Below are positions 6,012 through 8,168 of a stretch of DNA of 8,168 nucleotides, one piece after another. Source of the DNA: an uncultured Alistipes sp. (GTDB taxonomy: Bacteria; Bacteroidota; Bacteroidia; Bacteroidales; Rikenellaceae); NCBI RefSeq assembly GCF_902388705.1, contig NZ_CABMQJ010000075.1, forward strand, positions 1 through 8,168, read 5' to 3'. How positions within the stretch are numbered: the first letter of the stretch is position 1; the number at the start of each line of letters is the position of its first letter. The notes below the pieces were generated by a model that made no database searches, was not told the origin of the DNA, and worked only from the letters and a program-made list of their open reading frames with translations. The position numbers and the translations under genes are program-made.

Positions 6012-7466
6012 TTATCGTTTTTTGCGGGACAGGAGCCGGGCGGCCGTTCCTTTGAGGTCGTATTCGCCGCCCAGCTGCACGTAGAGCAGCCATACGGCGA
6101 GCGCCGCGGCGCCCTTTACGGCCAGCGACACGACCAGGGGCATCGGCGGCAGCAGCCACTCGATGGCCGCCAGCAGCAGGCAGACGAGTGCCGTGAGCAG
6201 CAGGGGCGAGAGGAAGCTTCGCCAGAATGCGCCCCAGCCCGTGCGGAGCGTCAGGCAGAACAGCGCGTGGTAGCACTGGACGAAGTTGACGGCGAACGAG
6301 GCGCAGATGCACCATGCGACCGCTTCGGTGGTGCCGAACGCGAAGATGCCGGTGCAGATTGCCGCGACGTTGAGCGTCGCCGAGAACACGCCGCAGAGGA
6401 AGAGCATCCGCGTGGCGTTGGCGGCCTGGAAAATCGATCCCGAGGTGGACATCACGATTTGGATGCCGACCGAGAGCGCCAGAATCCGGAATACGGGCAC
6501 CGACGGCTGCCACTGGCTGCCGAAGATGATGAGAACGAGCTCCTGTGCCGTGAAGCAGAGCACGACCGAGAGGGGCAGGCCGATAAATGCCAGCAGCCGG
6601 ACGACTTTCCGGTACGAGGAGGCGAGCTGGCGCAGGTCGTCCTGCATCTCCGAGAAAATGGGGTGCATGACGGGCGACACGACGTAGGCGATGTTTTGCA
6701 GCGGGAGCATCATCAGCCGGTACGACTTGTCGTAATAGCCCAGTTGCGAAAGGCTCATATAGCGGCCCATGAGCAGTTTGTCGAGGTTGCGGCTGAAGTA
6801 GTTGATGAGCTGGAACGAGAACTGGTAGGCCGAGAACGAGAAGACTTTGCCGATGGCCTCGCGCCCCGGGCGCAGGTGCAGCGACAGCGGGTTCTGGCGG
6901 TAATTTATCACGAAGAGCATCAGGCTCGAAAAGACGGGGTTGATCGTCAGGGCGTAGATACCCGCCCCGGCGTAGGCGGCGGCAACGGCCGCCGCGCCTC
7001 CGGCGATTTGCACCGAAAGCGAACGCATGGCGGCGAACCGGAACCGCTTCTGCTTGAGGATAAGGGCGTTCGGGGCGATGTTCGCGGCGGCGAAAAAGAG
7101 GTTGGCGGAGAGGATGCGCAGGATGTTGCGCAGCTCCTGCGAGTCGTCGTAGAACGAGGCGACGAGTCCCGATGCCGCGAAGAAGAGCAGCGCCATGACG
7201 GCCCCCGACCAAATCGAGAGCGAGAAGATGCCGTCCAGGTCGCGTTTGCTGAGGTTCTTGTGCTGGATGACCGCCGGGCCGATGCCCAAATCGCTGAAGA
7301 TGGCGAAAAAGGCGATGACGACCGTGGCGATGTTCACCACGCCGAACTCTTCGGGGGTGAACAAGCGTGCCAGGATGCCCGACACCACGAGCGTCACGAC
7401 GATGCCCGCGTATTTGGCGATTGAGGTGTAGAAAACGCCCGAAGCCAGTTCCCGTTTCACACTCAT
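6012..7466 (-). CDS. Lipopolysaccharide/capsule oligosaccharide flippase (Wzx/MOP superfamily)
   Basis: 484 residues, hydrophobic almost throughout with about 12 or more predicted membrane helices, the normal size and layout for Polysacc_synt/MOP-superfamily flippases of the WzxC/TuaB type. Landmarks: the N-terminal helix 'AKYAGIVVTLVVSGILARLF' (17-36), then 'FTPEEFGVVNIATVVIAFF' (36-54) and 'FSDLGIGPAVIQ' (57-68), characteristic of this branch. The central loop has 'RNLDKLLMGRYMS' (226-238) and 'LGYYDKSYRLM' (242-252), also a family hallmark. The C-terminus is basic (LLSRKKR), probably cytosolic. It should translocate a lipid-linked oligosaccharide from the cytoplasmic to the periplasmic face of the inner membrane. 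Its start overlaps the stop of the upstream glycosyltransferase (ATGA), and the next gene starts 4 bp after its stop, so it is embedded in the polysaccharide operon. The linked-glycan type (O-antigen, capsule or exopolysaccharide) cannot be decided here. Confidence 0.92.
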   Translation of the reverse strand: MSVKRELASGVFYTSIAKYAGIVVTLVVSGILARLFTPEEFGVVNIATVVIAFFAIFSDLGIGPAVIQHKNLSKRDLDGIFSLSIWSGAVMALLFFAASGLVASFYDDSQELRNILRILSANLFFAAANIAPNALILKQKRFRFAAMRSLSVQIAGGAAAVAAAYAGAGIYALTINPVFSSLMLFVINYRQNPLSLHLRPGREAIGKVFSFSAYQFSFQLINYFSRNLDKLLMGRYMSLSQLGYYDKSYRLMMLPLQNIAYVVSPVMHPIFSEMQDDLRQLASSYRKVVRLLAFIGLPLSVVLCFTAQELVLIIFGSQWQPSVPVFRILALSVGIQIVMSTSGSIFQAANATRMLFLCGVFSATLNVAAICTGIFAFGTTEAVAWCICASFAVNFVQCYHALFCLTLRTGWGAFWRSFLSPLLLTALVCLLLAAIEWLLPPMPLVVSLAVKGAAALAVWLLYVQLGGEYDLKGTAARLLSRKKR

Positions 7467-8168
7467 CTGCCGGTTTGCTTTTTAATCATTCCCTTGAACA
7501 GCAGCGCCCCGAGGGCTTTGCCGCTGATGCATGCCGGATAGTGCCGCAGGGCGGTGAGCGCCAGCCGCCGGCGATCGGCGGCGGGAAGCTGCCAGGCGCT
7601 CTGCATGACAACCCGCAGGATGCTGCGCGTGAGCATGCGCACCGCCCGCCGGGATTCGGCGTCGCGCCCGGCGGCGAAACGGTTCAGCTCCCGGAGTGCG
7701 GTCATGTAGCCCGTGACATTACGCTGCGAAAACCGGGTGGTCATGGTCGACTCTTCGCGCACGCGGCGGTGGAAGAACGTGCGTGCGATGCCTGCCACGC
7801 GCGCGGCCTCGATGTAGAGGCGCGCCGTGAACAGCTCGTCCTCGTGGATGATACCCGCGTAAAACCGCAGTCCCGCACGGTCGAGCAGCTCGCGGCGAAT
7901 CAGGTTCAGGCAGACCGAACTGCGGTAGCGTTTGGTGTCGAGCATGCGCCCGAGCAGTTTGCGGCCCGTGTGGATGCCGGGGAAGGCGGCGGCCCGGCGG
8001 TAGTCGAACCAGGCGGCGTCGGAAGCCGGGGCGCCGAAACTCACCGCGTCGAAGAACACGAAGTCCAGCCTGTCCGCCTCGCAGCGCGCGTAGCAGATCG
8101 CGAGCGCGTCGGATTCGAGCAGGTCGTCGCTGTCCATGAAATAGACGTAGCGGCCCCGGGCCCGGCCG
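7463..8168 (-). CDS. Family 2 glycosyltransferase, C-terminal part (5' end off window)
   Basis: About 234 residues are visible and the frame is open to the right edge; the first ATG (8137) is internal, because the frame upstream of it encodes GRYVYF leading into MDSDD, the standard GT2 metal-binding DxD context. Numbering from that Met: 'MDSDDLLESDAL' (1-12), 'YRSSVCLNLIRRELL' (71-85) and 'GIIHEDELFTARLY' (95-108). The last contains the HEDE acidic cluster typical of EpsJ/SpsA-like GT2 enzymes. 'FFHRRVREESTMT' (121-133) follows, matching the usual aromatic-rich R-x-x-S-x-M segment after the catalytic domain. The N-terminal nucleotide-binding part (~80-90 residues) lies outside. There are no membrane helices in the visible part. 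It is a probable side-chain or backbone transferase of the glycan handled by the neighbouring flippase, with which it shares an ATGA overlap. Sugar specificity is unknown. Confidence 0.88.
   Translation of the reverse strand, partial: GRARGRYVYFMDSDDLLESDALAICYARCEADRLDFVFFDAVSFGAPASDAAWFDYRRAAAFPGIHTGRKLLGRMLDTKRYRSSVCLNLIRRELLDRAGLRFYAGIIHEDELFTARLYIEAARVAGIARTFFHRRVREESTMTTRFSQRNVTGYMTALRELNRFAAGRDAESRRAVRMLTRSILRVVMQSAWQLPAADRRRLALTALRHYPACISGKALGALLFKGMIKKQTGR

Noticed and set aside
3750..6055. Two ~350-residue plus-strand open frames (3750-4808 and 4991-6055)
   Set aside because: Both are antisense shadows with biased composition and no family resemblance; they lack upstream promoter-like sequence.
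5952..7424. 490-residue plus-strand open frame opposite the flippase
   Set aside because: It is very rich in Glu/Arg/Asp/Val/His with no recognisable domain, as expected for the antisense of a GC-rich hydrophobic gene. The opposite strand encodes a clear flippase.
1..8168. CRISPR array, tRNA/rRNA, insertion sequence or phage-type attachment repeat
   Set aside because: No regularly spaced repeats, transposase-like frames or RNA-gene landmarks were seen; gaps between genes are all under 100 bp.

Overview
The window is GC-rich, tightly packed bacterial chromosome, most likely from a Bacteroidota member, possibly an Alistipes-like gut bacterium. The phylum call rests on -7 promoter elements of the TAnnTTTG type in the short AT-rich gaps, one with a well-spaced TTTG -33 element, and on a soluble receiver-kinase hybrid typical of that group. 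The genus is a guess from GC content and gene style.

Layout: (1) Bases 1-266 (+) hold the C-terminal end of an alpha/beta-hydrolase whose start lies off the window. (2) Bases 291-1250 (-) encode a UDP-glucuronate decarboxylase that makes UDP-xylose; it converges on the hydrolase. (3) A 92-bp AT-rich gap with divergent promoter-like elements separates it from a membrane-anchored endonuclease/exonuclease/phosphatase-family protein (1343-2392, +), which ends at a good intrinsic terminator. (4) Bases 2473-3651 (-) encode a soluble receiver + histidine-kinase hybrid with its own near-consensus promoter. (5) From 3711 to the right edge, all on the minus strand, lies the downstream end of a surface-polysaccharide operon. 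In transcription order it holds a GT2 glycosyltransferase (5' end off the window), a Wzx/MOP flippase, a GT4-like glycosyltransferase and a membrane-bound GT2 glycosyltransferase. Two of the three junctions are ATGA stop/start overlaps and the third has a 4-bp gap, so the four genes are probably one translationally coupled transcript whose promoter is beyond 8168.

How the genes work together (inference): the glycosyltransferases build a lipid-linked oligosaccharide on the inner membrane face, the flippase moves it across, and the membrane GT2 either adds sugars or makes a separate glycan. The decarboxylase could supply UDP-xylose, but no linkage to the operon is shown beyond proximity. No polymerase, initiating sugar-phosphate transferase or export gene is visible here. 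I found no RNA gene, CRISPR array, mobile element or attachment site, and no convincing novel system. The interest is in regulatory architecture and in atypical motifs of the glycosyltransferases.
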